Positions 17,479 through 26,960 of a stretch of 64,000 nucleotides of DNA are shown piece after piece. Both the position numbers and the translations under genes were made by a program. Origin of the DNA: Bradyrhizobium sp. CB3481 (GTDB lineage Bacteria > Pseudomonadota > Alphaproteobacteria > Rhizobiales > Xanthobacteraceae); the NCBI RefSeq assembly GCF_029714305.1, contig NZ_CP121647.1:6034501-6098500 (forward strand). Reading direction: 5' to 3'. The first letter of the stretch is position 1; each line of letters opens with the position of its first letter. The notes below the pieces were generated by a model. That model ran no database searches, was not told the origin of the DNA, and saw only the letters and a list, made by a program, of their open reading frames with translations.

Positions 17479-19509
17479 TTAGGCCGCGCGAACCGAATTG
17501 AGGAACTTGCCGACCTGGGCCTTGAGGCGGTTCGATTCCGACGACAGCGACTGCGCCGAAGAGAGCACCTGCGAGGAGGCCGTGCCGGTCTCGCCGGCGC
17601 CGCGCTGCACGTCGGTGATGTTGGCGGAGACCTGCTGGGTGCCCCGCGCCGCCTGCTGCACGTTGCGGGAGATTTCCTGGGTGGCGGCGCCCTGCTCTTC
17701 CACCGCGGCGGCGATCGTCGAGGAAATTTCCGACAGCCGCTCGATGGTGGAGCTGATCGCCTGGATCGCGCCGACCGACTCCTCGGTCGCCGCCTGAATG
17801 CCCGTGATCTGCTGGCCGATCTCACCGGTCGCCTTCGAGGTCTGCTCCGCCAGCGCCTTCACCTCGGAAGCGACGACGGCGAAACCGCGGCCGGCATCGC
17901 CGGCACGCGCCGCCTCGATGGTGGCGTTCAGCGCCAAGAGGTTGGTCTGCTCGGCGATGGTGTTGATGAGCTCGACCACGGCACCGATGCGCGCCGCCGC
18001 CTTCGACAATTCGCTGACCCGGTTGTTGGTGGTGCGGGCCTGGTCGACGGCCTCGTTGGCCATCCGCGCCGATTCCTGAACCTGACGGCCGATCTCGGTG
18101 ATAGACGAGGCCATTTCCTCGGTGGAGGAAGCCACCGACTGCACATTTGTGGACGCTTCCTCGGAAGCCGCGGCGACCATCGTGGTCAGCTCCTGGGCGC
18201 GTTCCGCGGTCGTCGTTAGCGTACCGGCGGCGCTTTCGAGCTGGGTCGACGCCGACGACACCGTATCCACGATATTGCCGACCGCACCTTCGAAATCGTC
18301 GGCGAGCTTGATCATTTCGGCCTTGCGCCGCTGCGCCGCGGCCAGGTCCTGCTGGACCTTGGCTTCGGCTTCCTCACGCGCCTTCTGTTCGGCGTTCTCG
18401 CGGATGACGGTCACCGTCTTGGCGAGGTCGCCGATTTCATCGCCGCGGCCAGCGCCGGGAATCTCAACGTCAAGATTGCCGCCGGCCATCTCGCCCAGCG
18501 CGCCGTTGAGGCGCGTCATCGGACGGGCGACGCCGAGGAAGGAGAAGATCACCGAGGCGATCAGCGAGGCGACCACGACGATCGCCATGATCAGGTTGAT
18601 CTGGTTCGCGCGCTCGGTATCGGCCATGACCGCGTCCTTGGAGATTTTTGCATCCCGTTGTGCGGATTCGACGGTAGCCTCCATCAGGTCCGCAACCTCG
18701 GCAGCGGTCTTGACGGTGCGGGTGGCGATAATTTCGTTTTTCGATTGCTCGGTTCGCACCGCCTCCTCGTTGGCGGCCAGGAAGCGCTTGACGACCGAGG
18801 AAAGGTTGCTGACCACGACCAGCAATTCGCGATCATCGGCTTCGCCGCGCAGCTTGTTGAACACATCCTTCAGCGAGGCCTCGGTCTTGGCCATCTCGGT
18901 GACCAAGCCGGCATCGCCGGTGGCGCCGAGCTTCCAGGCATTCGCCCGCAGCGAATTCACCTTGCCGTCGGCCTGAAAAAGCAAACGCTCGATCTCGAGG
19001 CGGTTGTCCAGCTTGGCCATGGCAGGCAGCTTCAACTGGGCATCGACCCCCTTGTTCCATTCCTCCGAGATGGTCGAACGCTTTTCGATCTGTGCCAGCA
19101 GCGTCGTCTGCGCCTTGGCAAGATCCTCCACCGCCGCCACAAAGCCTTCCATCAGGGTCTTGGTCTTCTGCAGCCGCTCCCTGGCGTCGGGCTGCTGGGC
19201 CATCGACAGCGCCGCCTCGAGCTCCTTGGCCGCGCTCGCCTTGTGGCGCTGCAGATCGGCAACGGCCTTGTCCACTTCAGCGGACTTTCGCGCCAGGCGA
19301 ACGTCGCCGGCGGCAAGCTGAATCTTGCGCAGGTCAATATGCGCGGCGAGCGCATTGTTCGCCACCTGCTGCGACCTTGTGGCGCGTTCGCTGGCTTCCT
19401 CGATCTTCGCCTCGGTGACCATCTGGTTGGCGACCATGCCGATCGCCAGCAAGACGCCGACCGCGCCGGCCAAGCCCAGTTTATTTCCGATACGGTTGAG
19501 CTTGATCAT
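17479..19509 (-). CDS. Methyl-accepting chemotaxis protein with long helical sensor
   Basis: The longest of the four receptors, 676 residues. Transmembrane helices are at about 10-30 and 304-325; the periplasmic part between them is about 270 residues and predicted all-helical. That length fits the helical bimodular (HBM) sensor class, two stacked four-helix bundles known to bind organic acids, but the family assignment is by size and composition only. HAMP and signalling domains follow, ending KFLNSVRAA. The tip differs slightly from its neighbours ([20 protein letters not shown]). The start ATG 19509 gives [15 protein letters not shown]. Confidence 0.93.
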   Translation of the reverse strand: MIKLNRIGNKLGLAGAVGVLLAIGMVANQMVTEAKIEEASERATRSQQVANNALAAHIDLRKIQLAAGDVRLARKSAEVDKAVADLQRHKASAAKELEAALSMAQQPDARERLQKTKTLMEGFVAAVEDLAKAQTTLLAQIEKRSTISEEWNKGVDAQLKLPAMAKLDNRLEIERLLFQADGKVNSLRANAWKLGATGDAGLVTEMAKTEASLKDVFNKLRGEADDRELLVVVSNLSSVVKRFLAANEEAVRTEQSKNEIIATRTVKTAAEVADLMEATVESAQRDAKISKDAVMADTERANQINLIMAIVVVASLIASVIFSFLGVARPMTRLNGALGEMAGGNLDVEIPGAGRGDEIGDLAKTVTVIRENAEQKAREEAEAKVQQDLAAAQRRKAEMIKLADDFEGAVGNIVDTVSSASTQLESAAGTLTTTAERAQELTTMVAAASEEASTNVQSVASSTEEMASSITEIGRQVQESARMANEAVDQARTTNNRVSELSKAAARIGAVVELINTIAEQTNLLALNATIEAARAGDAGRGFAVVASEVKALAEQTSKATGEIGQQITGIQAATEESVGAIQAISSTIERLSEISSTIAAAVEEQGAATQEISRNVQQAARGTQQVSANITDVQRGAGETGTASSQVLSSAQSLSSESNRLKAQVGKFLNSVRAA

Positions 19510-19696
19510 GTCGACGACCCCACATTTCTTCTGAAGCAGTTTTTCCTGAGGCGGAATTTTTGGCCGAAGGAGCCGGCAACCTTCGCGCGCGAATCCCCGC
19601 GATATCGCCTAGACTAGCGGGGGCCGGTTAATTTCCGCTTGCGTGGAATTGCGGAGTCTTCAATAGGGTTGCAGCGCAATCGACTTCTCGTATTAC

Positions 19697-19730
19697 GCGA
19701 AAAGCCCGCCTCCCTGTCCGGAAGGCGGGC
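19697..19730 (-). terminator. Rho-independent terminator
   Basis: On the minus strand GCCCGCCT pairs with AGGCGGGC and is followed directly by TTTTCGCG. It lies about 25 bases downstream of the receptor gene 19755-21446 and separates it from the next receptor gene. Confidence 0.8.
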
Positions 19731-19754
19731 CCTTCGTCTGCGATCGGCCGGGTG

Positions 19755-21446
19755 TCAGGCTGCCCGGACCGACTCCAAAAATTTGCTGACCTCGAGCCTG
19801 AGGCGCTTGCTGTCACCGGAGAGCGACTGCGCCGCTGACAACACCTGCGAGGAGGCGGCGCCGGTCTCGCTGGCGCCGCGCTGGACGTCGGTGATGTTGC
19901 TCGATACCTCCTGGGTGCCCCGCGCCGCCTGCTGCACGTTGCGGGAGATTTCCTGCGTGGCCGCGCCCTGCTCTTCGACCGCCGCCGCGATCGTCGAGGA
20001 GATCTCCGCCAGCCTTTCGATGGTGCCGCTGATTTCCTTGATGGCGTTTACCGATTCCTGGGTAGCCCCCTGGATGCCGTTAATCTGCTGGCTGATTTCG
20101 CCGGTGGCCTTGGCGGTCTGTTCCGCCAGCGCCTTCACCTCCGATGCCACGACGGCAAAGCCGCGACCGGCCTCACCGGCCCGTGCCGCCTCGATCGTTG
20201 CGTTGAGCGCCAGCAGATTGGTCTGGCCGGCGATGGTATTGATGAGCTCGACCACGTCGCCGATGCGGGCGGCGGCTTTCGACAATTCGCTGACGCGGTC
20301 GTTGGTGGTGCGGGCCTGACCGACCGCGCCGGTCGCCATCCGCGCCGATTCCTGCACCTGGCGGCTGATTTCGGTGACCGAGGACGAGAGCTCCTCCGTG
20401 GCTGACGCCACCGACTGCACATTGGTGGTCGCCTCCTCGGAAGCGGACGCGACCGTGGTGGTGACCTCCCGGGCACGGTTGGCGGTCGCCGACAGCGTGC
20501 TTGCCGAAGCCTCGAGCTGGGTCGAGGCCGACGACACCGTCTGCACGATCTCGCCGATCACGTTCTCAAAGTTACGGGTGATGCCGTCGACCCGCCGGCC
20601 ACGCTCGATCTTGGCTTCGGCGTCGGCAGCAGCGGCCTCGTCGGCGGCCTTCTTGGCGATCAGCGCCTGCTTGAACACCTGCAAGGTATCTGCCATCGCG
20701 CCGATTTCGGTCTTCTCGCCCCGATGCGGCACCTCGGCGCTCAGGTCGCCATTGCCGAGCGCCTGCATCGGCTTGATGATCGATGCGATGCCGCCCGACA
20801 CGTCGCGCACCAGATAGGTGCTGATGCCGGCGCCGAGGATGACGGCTGCGGCAAGGATCATGGCGAGCATCATCAGCGCCGAGGCATAACTGTCGGCTGC
20901 ATCCTGCGCCGCCTTGTCCGAGCCGGCGGTGTTAAGGTCGATGTCCTTGCGCAGGACGGCATCGCCTTCAAGTCCGATCTTGTTGACCGTCTTGGTGTTC
21001 AGCTCGTGCGCCTCGTGGGGAACTTGGCCGGCGGCCTTGCGGGACAGCGCCATCACCTGGTCGGCCCCCTTCGTGTAGCTTTCCCACAGTTTGACCCATT
21101 CATTGTACAATGCGCGCTCTTCCGGCGACGTGATCATCGGTTCATAGGCCTTGCGGGCCTTCGCGACGGCATCGACGACGGTAAGAAGCGTCTTTTCCTG
21201 CGCCAGCTTCTCCTCCAGCGTCTCGGACAGCATGTGCTCGCGGATCACGTTGCGGTAGGTGATGACGCCGGCACGAAGGTCACCGAGCACGCGGATGCTG
21301 GGCAGCCAGCTGGTGGAGATATCGACCGTATTGGCGTTGATGGCACGCATATTGCGGACCGCCAGCAGGCCCATGCCCGTCATGGCGACGAGCAGGAAGG
21401 CAACCACGGCAATGATCTTGGTACGAATGGAGTACTTGGCGAGCAT
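19755..21446 (-). CDS. Methyl-accepting chemotaxis protein (4HB-type sensor)
   Basis: A 563-residue receptor, the first of the four in transcription order. The N-terminus ([20 protein letters not shown]) and the periplasmic helices (residues 32-188, [40 protein letters not shown]) match the four-helix-bundle 4HB_MCP sensor. Helix two is at about 190-211, followed by HAMP and the shared signalling domain ([20 protein letters not shown]) ending [10 protein letters not shown] terminator follows it, so it is probably transcribed alone. Ligand unknown. Confidence 0.94.
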   Translation of the reverse strand: MLAKYSIRTKIIAVVAFLLVAMTGMGLLAVRNMRAINANTVDISTSWLPSIRVLGDLRAGVITYRNVIREHMLSETLEEKLAQEKTLLTVVDAVAKARKAYEPMITSPEERALYNEWVKLWESYTKGADQVMALSRKAAGQVPHEAHELNTKTVNKIGLEGDAVLRKDIDLNTAGSDKAAQDAADSYASALMMLAMILAAAVILGAGISTYLVRDVSGGIASIIKPMQALGNGDLSAEVPHRGEKTEIGAMADTLQVFKQALIAKKAADEAAAADAEAKIERGRRVDGITRNFENVIGEIVQTVSSASTQLEASASTLSATANRAREVTTTVASASEEATTNVQSVASATEELSSSVTEISRQVQESARMATGAVGQARTTNDRVSELSKAAARIGDVVELINTIAGQTNLLALNATIEAARAGEAGRGFAVVASEVKALAEQTAKATGEISQQINGIQGATQESVNAIKEISGTIERLAEISSTIAAAVEEQGAATQEISRNVQQAARGTQEVSSNITDVQRGASETGAASSQVLSAAQSLSGDSKRLRLEVSKFLESVRAA

Positions 21447-21624
21447 GGTTGGTATCTCTTTGTTTTTTGGGCACGCGGGAGCGCGCCGATGGTGGCAAAG
21501 GCGAGTTGAAAGACAGAGGGATGCCTTGCCCGCATCAAACCTGATGCGTCCTCAGGTAGAGTTAACAAACGGTGGTAAAAATACCGACACAGTACTCGCC
21601 CGGAGACGCGCACCGACCAGGCGA

Positions 21625-22902
21625 TCAGCGCATCAGCTTCAGCGCGTTGGAAAAGAATTCGGGCCCGCCAAAATTGCCCGATTTCAGGGCAAGCAGCATC
21701 TCGCCCTGGCCGGCGCCCACGGCGCGCAAAACCGGCACGCCTGCCGCGATTTCCTCACCTACGAGGAATCCTGGAATGCGCAGACGGTCGACGACGGCGC
21801 CTGAAGTTTCACCACCGGCGACCACCAGCCGGCGCACACCCGACTGCACCAATCCTTCCGCGAGATCGGCCATCGCCTGCTCGATGGCATGCCCGGCTGC
21901 ATCACGGCCATGACGGGATTGCAGAGCTGAGACCTGGTCCGGCGTCGAGCTGCTCGCGATCAGGACCGGCCCCTCGCTGATTCGCGCACTCGCCCAAGCC
22001 AGCGCACGTCGAGTTTCGCTCGGACCTTGGATGATCTGCTCGGGGTCGAGATGCAACACAGCCATGGTCTTTTCGGCGCTTGCGATCTGCGCCAGCGTCG
22101 CCTGCGAGCAGCTTCCGGCCAGGCACGCCGCCGGTCCGCCGACCGGCGCGCCGGAGGCCGCGCCCGCGGAACCCGACTTGACCTTGCCGGAGGCGACCAG
22201 CGCCCGCGCCAGGCCAAGACCGATGCCGGACGCGCCGACCGACAGGCCATGATCCAGCGCCACCGCACCGATCGTTTCCAGGTCGCGGTCGAAGACGGCG
22301 TCGGTGATCGCAGCGCCGATGCCCTTGCCCGCGAGATCTTTGAGCCGTCCGCGAACCGCCTCCGCGCCGCGCGACAGCGTGGCGAGATCGACCAGGCCGA
22401 CCTTGGTCTTGCTCTGCCGCGCCAGCACCCGCACCAGGTTGGAATCGTGCATCGGGTTGAGCGGATGATCCTTCAGCGGGCTTTCGTTCAGCGGCACGGA
22501 ACCGACGAACAGATTGCCCTGATAAACGGTGCGGCCGGTTTCCGGAAACGCCGGCGTCACCAGCACGATGGCGTCGCCGGAAGAGGCGCGCAGCGCGTCC
22601 ATGACTGGACCGATATTGCCGGCGTCGGTGGAATCGAAGGTCGAGCAGATCTTGAACAGCACGTGGCCGGCGCCGCGGCCGCGCAACCACTTCTCCGCGG
22701 CGCGCGAGCGATCCACCGCAACGTCAGCTTCGATCGAGCGGCTCTTGAGCGAGACCACGACCGCATCGACTTCGGGCAGCGCCAGATCGTCCGGCGGCAC
22801 GCCGATGGTCTGCACGGTGCGCAGGCCCTGACGGGTCAGCGTATTGGCGAGGTCGGACGCGCCGGTATAATCGTCGGCGATGCAGCCAAGGGACAGTTTC
22901 AC
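21625..22902 (-). CDS. otnK: 3-oxo-tetronate kinase (four-carbon acid sugar kinase, DUF1537)
   Basis: The 425-residue protein opens with the DUF1537 N-terminal motif LGCIADDYTGASDLA and has the C-terminal nucleotide-binding block RRLVVAGGETSGAVVDRL. OtnK phosphorylates 3-oxo-tetronate at C4 with ATP in L-threonate/D-erythronate breakdown. The GTG start at 22902 overlaps the otnI stop by four bases (GTGA), indicating translational coupling. Neighbouring otnI, ltnD and otnC supply the other steps, which makes this assignment stronger than the family match alone. Confidence 0.93.
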   Translation of the reverse strand: MKLSLGCIADDYTGASDLANTLTRQGLRTVQTIGVPPDDLALPEVDAVVVSLKSRSIEADVAVDRSRAAEKWLRGRGAGHVLFKICSTFDSTDAGNIGPVMDALRASSGDAIVLVTPAFPETGRTVYQGNLFVGSVPLNESPLKDHPLNPMHDSNLVRVLARQSKTKVGLVDLATLSRGAEAVRGRLKDLAGKGIGAAITDAVFDRDLETIGAVALDHGLSVGASGIGLGLARALVASGKVKSGSAGAASGAPVGGPAACLAGSCSQATLAQIASAEKTMAVLHLDPEQIIQGPSETRRALAWASARISEGPVLIASSSTPDQVSALQSRHGRDAAGHAIEQAMADLAEGLVQSGVRRLVVAGGETSGAVVDRLRIPGFLVGEEIAAGVPVLRAVGAGQGEMLLALKSGNFGGPEFFSNALKLMR

Positions 22903-23681
22903 GGCTTTACTCCCGCATACGGCTTGAACCAGGCGAGCCCATCGGTGGTCTTGCCCCGCGGGTTATATTCGCAGCCGACGAAGCCGCCATAGCCGAGCCG
23001 GTCGAGCTCCGTGAACAGGAACGGATAGTTCAGCTCTTCGCCATCGGGCTCGTTGCGTGAGGGAATGCTGGCGATCTGGATGTGGCCTGTTATCGGCATC
23101 ATCTCGCGCAGGCGCATGGTGACGTCGCCGTGAATGATCTGGCAGTGATAGATGTCGAACTGCAGTTTCAGGTTTGCGATCTTCAGCTCATTGATCAGAT
23201 CGCGGGCGAAGCCAAAATCGTTGAGGAAGTAGCCGGGAACATTGCGCGGATTGATCGGCTCGATCACGAGGTCGAGGCCGTGGGGCGCAAAGAATTCCGC
23301 CGCCCATGCCACCGACTTGTAGAATTGCTCGACGGCCTTCGCTTCGCTGCGGCTGGCGATGCCCGCCATCAGGTGCAGCCGCTTGACGCCGGTTGCCTTG
23401 GCGTAAGGCAGCGCCGTCTCGAGGCTTCGCTTCAGATCGTCAAACCGCTCCGGCAGCGCGGCAAAACCTTTTTCGCCGGCGTCCCAATTGCCCGGCGGCA
23501 GATTGAACAGCGCCTGCGTCAGGCCGTTCTTTTTCAGCCGCTCGCCGACGGCTTCCGCCGGATGATCGTAAGGGAACAGGAATTCGACCGCGGTGAAGCC
23601 CGCTTTCGCCGCCGCCTCGAAGCGGTCGAGGAACGGAACTTCGGTGAACATCATGGAGAGATTGGCGGCAAAACGCGGCAT
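22899..23681 (-). CDS. otnI: 2-oxo-tetronate isomerase (hydroxypyruvate isomerase family)
   Basis: A 260-residue xylose-isomerase-like TIM barrel. It shows ANLSMMFTEVPFLDRF at the start, the metal-site Glu in LVIEPINPRN, LQFDIYHCQIIHGD, and the C-terminal Glu in FVGCEYNPRG. The family also includes hydroxypyruvate isomerase (Hyi), but location between otnK and ltnD supports OtnI, which converts 2-oxo-tetronate to 3-oxo-tetronate in the cytoplasm. It is co-directional with ltnD (27-base gap) and overlaps otnK. Confidence 0.92.
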   Translation of the reverse strand: MPRFAANLSMMFTEVPFLDRFEAAAKAGFTAVEFLFPYDHPAEAVGERLKKNGLTQALFNLPPGNWDAGEKGFAALPERFDDLKRSLETALPYAKATGVKRLHLMAGIASRSEAKAVEQFYKSVAWAAEFFAPHGLDLVIEPINPRNVPGYFLNDFGFARDLINELKIANLKLQFDIYHCQIIHGDVTMRLREMMPITGHIQIASIPSRNEPDGEELNYPFLFTELDRLGYGGFVGCEYNPRGKTTDGLAWFKPYAGVKP

Positions 23682-23708
23682 CGGTAATCCCCTACTTGAT
23701 CTAGCGCT

Positions 23709-24623
23709 TTACTTCGGCTCGCCCGGCAGGTGCGTGCCGGTGACGCGGGCATACATCCGCGCGACCGACGCGTCATCGTCGCGGCCCATGCCGGCGGCGG
23801 CTGTCATCAAAAACATCTGCAGCGCGGCGGCGGAGACCGGCACTGGAAACTTCTGCGAGCGTGCCATGTCCTGGATGATGCCGAGGTCTTTCACGAAAAT
23901 CTCCACCGCGCTGCGCGGCGTGTAGTCGCCGTCGAGCACATGCGGCATGCGGTTCTCGAACATCCAGGAATTGCCCGCGGAGGCCGTGATCACCTCGTAG
24001 ACCTTCCGGATGTCGAGGCCCTGCTTGGCGGCAAACGCGATCGCCTCCGAGGCGGCGGCGATGTGCACGCCGGCCAGCAACTGGTTGATCATCTTGAACG
24101 CGGCGCCCTGCCCGGCGACATCGCCGAGCTCGTAGAGTTTTGCCGCCATTGCATCGAGCGCCGGACGCGCTTTCGCAAACGCGGCCGGGCTGCCGGATGC
24201 GAGGATCGTGAGTTCGCCCTGCGCGGCGCGCTGGGCGCCGCCGGAAATCGGCGCGTCGAGGTAGTGCCGTCCGGTATCCTCCAACTGTTTGGCGAGCCGG
24301 CGCGCGACGTCGGGGTCCATGGTGGCGGAGGAGATGAATACTGCACCCTTGGCCAGGGTTTCGGCGACGCCGTTCGGGCCGAACAGGATGGTCTCGGTCT
24401 GGGCGGCGTTGACGACGACGCTGACGACGATGTCGGCCGCTTTCGCCGCTTCCGCCGGCGTTCCCGCGCCCTTGCCGCCATCGGCGACGAAGCGTTTGAC
24501 GGTATCTGCCGAGACGTCGCAGCCGGTGACCTCGAGCCCGGCCCGGCGCAACGAGGTCGCCATGCCAAAACCCATCGAGCCCAGCCCGATGACGGCAACG
24601 CGCGGTTTGGTGGATTCTGGCAT
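23709..24623 (-). CDS. ltnD: L-threonate dehydrogenase
   Basis: A 304-residue beta-hydroxyacid dehydrogenase. The NAD-binding motif is VIGLGSMGFGMATSL near residue 10, the substrate-binding motif is DAPISGGAQRAAQGELTILASG, and the catalytic Lys lies in GAAFKMINQLL. LtnD oxidises L-threonate to 2-oxo-tetronate. ATG 24623 (MPESTKPRVAVIGLG) has GAGGGGA upstream; the open frame above it is not conserved. It is the first gene of ltnD-otnI-otnK and diverges from otnC with about 100 bases between the starts. Confidence 0.92.
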   Translation of the reverse strand: MPESTKPRVAVIGLGSMGFGMATSLRRAGLEVTGCDVSADTVKRFVADGGKGAGTPAEAAKAADIVVSVVVNAAQTETILFGPNGVAETLAKGAVFISSATMDPDVARRLAKQLEDTGRHYLDAPISGGAQRAAQGELTILASGSPAAFAKARPALDAMAAKLYELGDVAGQGAAFKMINQLLAGVHIAAASEAIAFAAKQGLDIRKVYEVITASAGNSWMFENRMPHVLDGDYTPRSAVEIFVKDLGIIQDMARSQKFPVPVSAAALQMFLMTAAAGMGRDDDASVARMYARVTGTHLPGEPK

Positions 24624-24727
24624 GCGGCGGTCCCCTCGACGTTTCTTGGCAGGTTTGGCTCTGGGTAACACGGCTTGGCCGCCGTGCCAAAGCGTGAGAA
24701 AAAGGTTTAGGAAACAGGGCCATCCGA

Positions 24728-25387
24728 ATGAGCGAAACCAGAATCCGCGAGGAAATCTGCCGCCTCGGCCGCTCGCTGTTCGAGCGCGGGCTGACGCCGG
24801 GCTCTTCCGGCAATATCAGCGTGAAACTCGACGATGGCGGCTGGCTGGTGACGCCGACCAACGCCTCGCTCGGGTTTCTGGACCCGGCGCGAATGTCGCG
24901 GCTCGATGCCGGAGGCCGGCTGGTATCCGGCGACGCGCCGACCAAGGAAGTGCCGCTGCACACCGCGCTCTACCAGACCCGGATGGCCGCGCGCGCCATC
25001 GTGCATCTGCATTCGACCCATTCGGTGGCGCTGTCGATGCTGCCCGAGATCGACCCCCGCGCCGCACTGCCGCCGATGACACCTTATTATCTGATGAAAT
25101 GCGGGCAGACCGCGCTCGTGCCGTATTACCGGCCGGGCGATCCGGCGGTGGCGGACGCGATCAAGGGGCTGGCGGGGAAATATTCTTCCGTGCTGCTCGC
25201 CAATCACGGACCGGTGGTATCGGGCGATACGCTGGAGGCCGCGGTGTTCGCGATGGAGGAGCTGGAAGAGACGGCGAGGTTGTACCTGCTGCTGCGCGGG
25301 TTGAATCCAAGGTATTTGTCGCCGGCGCAAGTGGAGGATTTGGTGAAGGTGTTTGGGTTGGAGTTGCCCGAACATCACCACGACTAA
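24728..25387 (+). CDS. otnC: 3-oxo-tetronate 4-phosphate decarboxylase (class II aldolase family)
   Basis: The 219-residue protein has the class II aldolase/adducin features: GLTPGSSGNISVK near residue 25, the zinc-ligand region HLHSTHSVALS, and LANHGPVVSGDTLEAA with the third His. OtnC decarboxylates 3-oxo-tetronate 4-phosphate to dihydroxyacetone phosphate, finishing the pathway encoded by the divergent ltnD-otnI-otnK. The shared 104-base spacer probably holds both promoters. Fuculose-aldolase-like activity is the alternative if context were ignored. Confidence 0.93.
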   Translation: MSETRIREEICRLGRSLFERGLTPGSSGNISVKLDDGGWLVTPTNASLGFLDPARMSRLDAGGRLVSGDAPTKEVPLHTALYQTRMAARAIVHLHSTHSVALSMLPEIDPRAALPPMTPYYLMKCGQTALVPYYRPGDPAVADAIKGLAGKYSSVLLANHGPVVSGDTLEAAVFAMEELEETARLYLLLRGLNPRYLSPAQVEDLVKVFGLELPEHHHD

Positions 25388-25390
25388 GAC

Positions 25391-25429
25391 CGTCGTACCC
25401 CGCGAAGGCGGGGTATCCAGTACGCCGCG
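25391..25429. repeat. Partial repeat, family D
   Basis: A fragment with CGTCGTACCCCGCGAAGGCGGGGTATCCAG-type content, matching one arm of the longer family D units at 34407, 58851 and 59702. Confidence 0.6.
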
Positions 25430-25452
25430 ACTTATCGATTCAAGCTCGTAGC

Positions 25453-25537
25453 TCGTAGGATGGGTAGAGCGAAGCGAAACCCATCAATTCCTTGCGCGGC
25501 GGCATGATGGGTTTCGCTTCGCTCTACCCATCCTACA
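25453..25537. repeat. Palindromic intergenic repeat, family C variant
   Basis: Runs TCGTAGGATGGGTAGAGCG to CGCTCTACCCATCCTACA with AAACCCATCA / TGATGGGTTT inner arms. It directly abuts the livF stop codon and lies between convergent otnC and livF. Confidence 0.88.
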
Positions 25538-26242
25538 TCACAGCCCCAGATACGCCTTCCGTACATCCGGATTGACGGCGATCTCCGCCGCGGCGCCCTG
25601 CATCAGCACGCGCCCCGTTTGCAGGATATACGCGCGGTCGGCGATCTCCAGGCATTCGGACATGCGCTGTTCGACGATCAGGACGGTCATGCCGGCGTCG
25701 CGGATGCGCTTCACGGCCTGGAAGATTTCGTCGACCAGCTTTGGCATGATGCCCTGCGACGGCTCGTCGAGCATCAACAGCCGCGGCCGCGTCATCAGCG
25801 CGCGGCCGATCGCCAGCATCTGCTGCTCGCCGCCGGAGAGCGTCTCGGCGCGCTGCTCCAGCCGCTCCTGTAAGCGCGGGAACAGCTTGAAGACGAGATC
25901 GAGCGGCGCCTCGCGGTCGGCCTCGCCGCGATAGAGATAGCTGCCGAGCCTGAGATTGTCGCGCACCGACAGGCGCGGAAACAGCCGGCGGTTTTCCGGC
26001 ACATAGGCGATGCCGCGCGAGGTGATGACATGCTGCGCCATGCCGTCGATCCGCGTGCCATCGAACGTCACGGTGCCGGAGCGCGGACGCTCGGCGCCGG
26101 CGATCGATTTCAAAAGCGTCGACTTGCCGGCCCCGTTGGCGCCGGCGACGCAGACGATCTCGCCCTTCGCCACCTCGATCGAGACCGAGGAGATCGCGAC
26201 CAGGCCCTGATAGGCAGTGGTGACTTCATGCACCGACAGCAT
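25538..26242 (-). CDS. livF: Branched-chain-type ABC transporter ATP-binding protein LivF
   Basis: A 234-residue ABC ATPase with Walker A GANGAGKST, signature LSGGEQQ and Walker B LLMLDEPSQG, in the short LivF form (ENRRLFPRLSVRDNLRLG). With LivG it powers uptake through LivH/LivM. Its start lies within the livG 3' end (17-base overlap), and it is the last gene of livK-H-M-G-F. The transported compound is not necessarily a branched-chain amino acid; similar systems take up amides, urea and aromatic acids. Confidence 0.93.
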   Translation of the reverse strand: MLSVHEVTTAYQGLVAISSVSIEVAKGEIVCVAGANGAGKSTLLKSIAGAERPRSGTVTFDGTRIDGMAQHVITSRGIAYVPENRRLFPRLSVRDNLRLGSYLYRGEADREAPLDLVFKLFPRLQERLEQRAETLSGGEQQMLAIGRALMTRPRLLMLDEPSQGIMPKLVDEIFQAVKRIRDAGMTVLIVEQRMSECLEIADRAYILQTGRVLMQGAAAEIAVNPDVRKAYLGL

Positions 26243-26960
26243 GACGGTCTCCCAGATAGGCAGTGATGACTTTGGGATCGCGGACCACGTCGGCGGGCTT
26301 GCCCTCGACCAGCACCTTGCCGAGATCGAGCACGATGGCGCGGTCGACCAGCGGCATCACGATTTCCATGACGTGCTCGACCATCAGCACGGTGACGCCG
26401 GTCTCGCGCACCTTGCGCACCAGCTCGACACCGGTTTTGGCCTCCACCGGTGTCAGCCCGGTCAGCACCTCGTCGAGGAGCAGCAGTTTCGGCTCGGTCG
26501 CCAGCGCGCGGGCCACTTCGAGTCGGCGCTTTTCGGACGGAACGAGATCGCTGGCGAGCACATGGGCGCGCGGGCCGAGGCCGCAGAATTCCAGCACCTC
26601 ATGCGCCTTGCGGCGGGCATCGCGCATCACGGTGCTGCGGACCAGCGCGCCGACGATGACGTTGTCGATGACCGTCATGGTCTCGAAGCTCTTGACGACC
26701 TGGAAGGTGCGGCCGATGCCGCGCTGGCAGCGCTCGGCGGCCGGCAGCGCGGTGACGTCCTCGCCGTCGAAGACGATCGAGCCCTGGGTCGGCGGCAGCA
26801 CGCCGGCGATCAGGTTGAACAGCGTCGATTTGCCGGCGCCGTTCGGGCCGATCAGGCCGACGATCTCGCCACGCCCGACCGAGATCGAGACGTCACTGTT
26901 GGCGATCAGGCCGCCAAAACGCTGCCAGACGCCGCGGGTTTCCAGAAGCGGCTTGGTCAT
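26226..26960 (-). CDS. livG: Branched-chain-type ABC transporter ATP-binding protein LivG
   Basis: A 244-residue ABC ATPase of LivG type. Walker A is GPNGAGKST, and QRGIGRTFQVV and the downstream MVEHVMEIVM switch are normal. The signature position reads VPSEKRRLEVARAL instead of LSGGQ-like sequence, and Walker B continues LLLLDEVLTGL with Val where Pro is usual. Such divergence occurs in one LivG subgroup, so it may still be active with LivF. The ATG at 26960 overlaps the livM stop by four bases. Confidence 0.91.
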   Translation of the reverse strand: MTKPLLETRGVWQRFGGLIANSDVSISVGRGEIVGLIGPNGAGKSTLFNLIAGVLPPTQGSIVFDGEDVTALPAAERCQRGIGRTFQVVKSFETMTVIDNVIVGALVRSTVMRDARRKAHEVLEFCGLGPRAHVLASDLVPSEKRRLEVARALATEPKLLLLDEVLTGLTPVEAKTGVELVRKVRETGVTVLMVEHVMEIVMPLVDRAIVLDLGKVLVEGKPADVVRDPKVITAYLGDRHAVGA

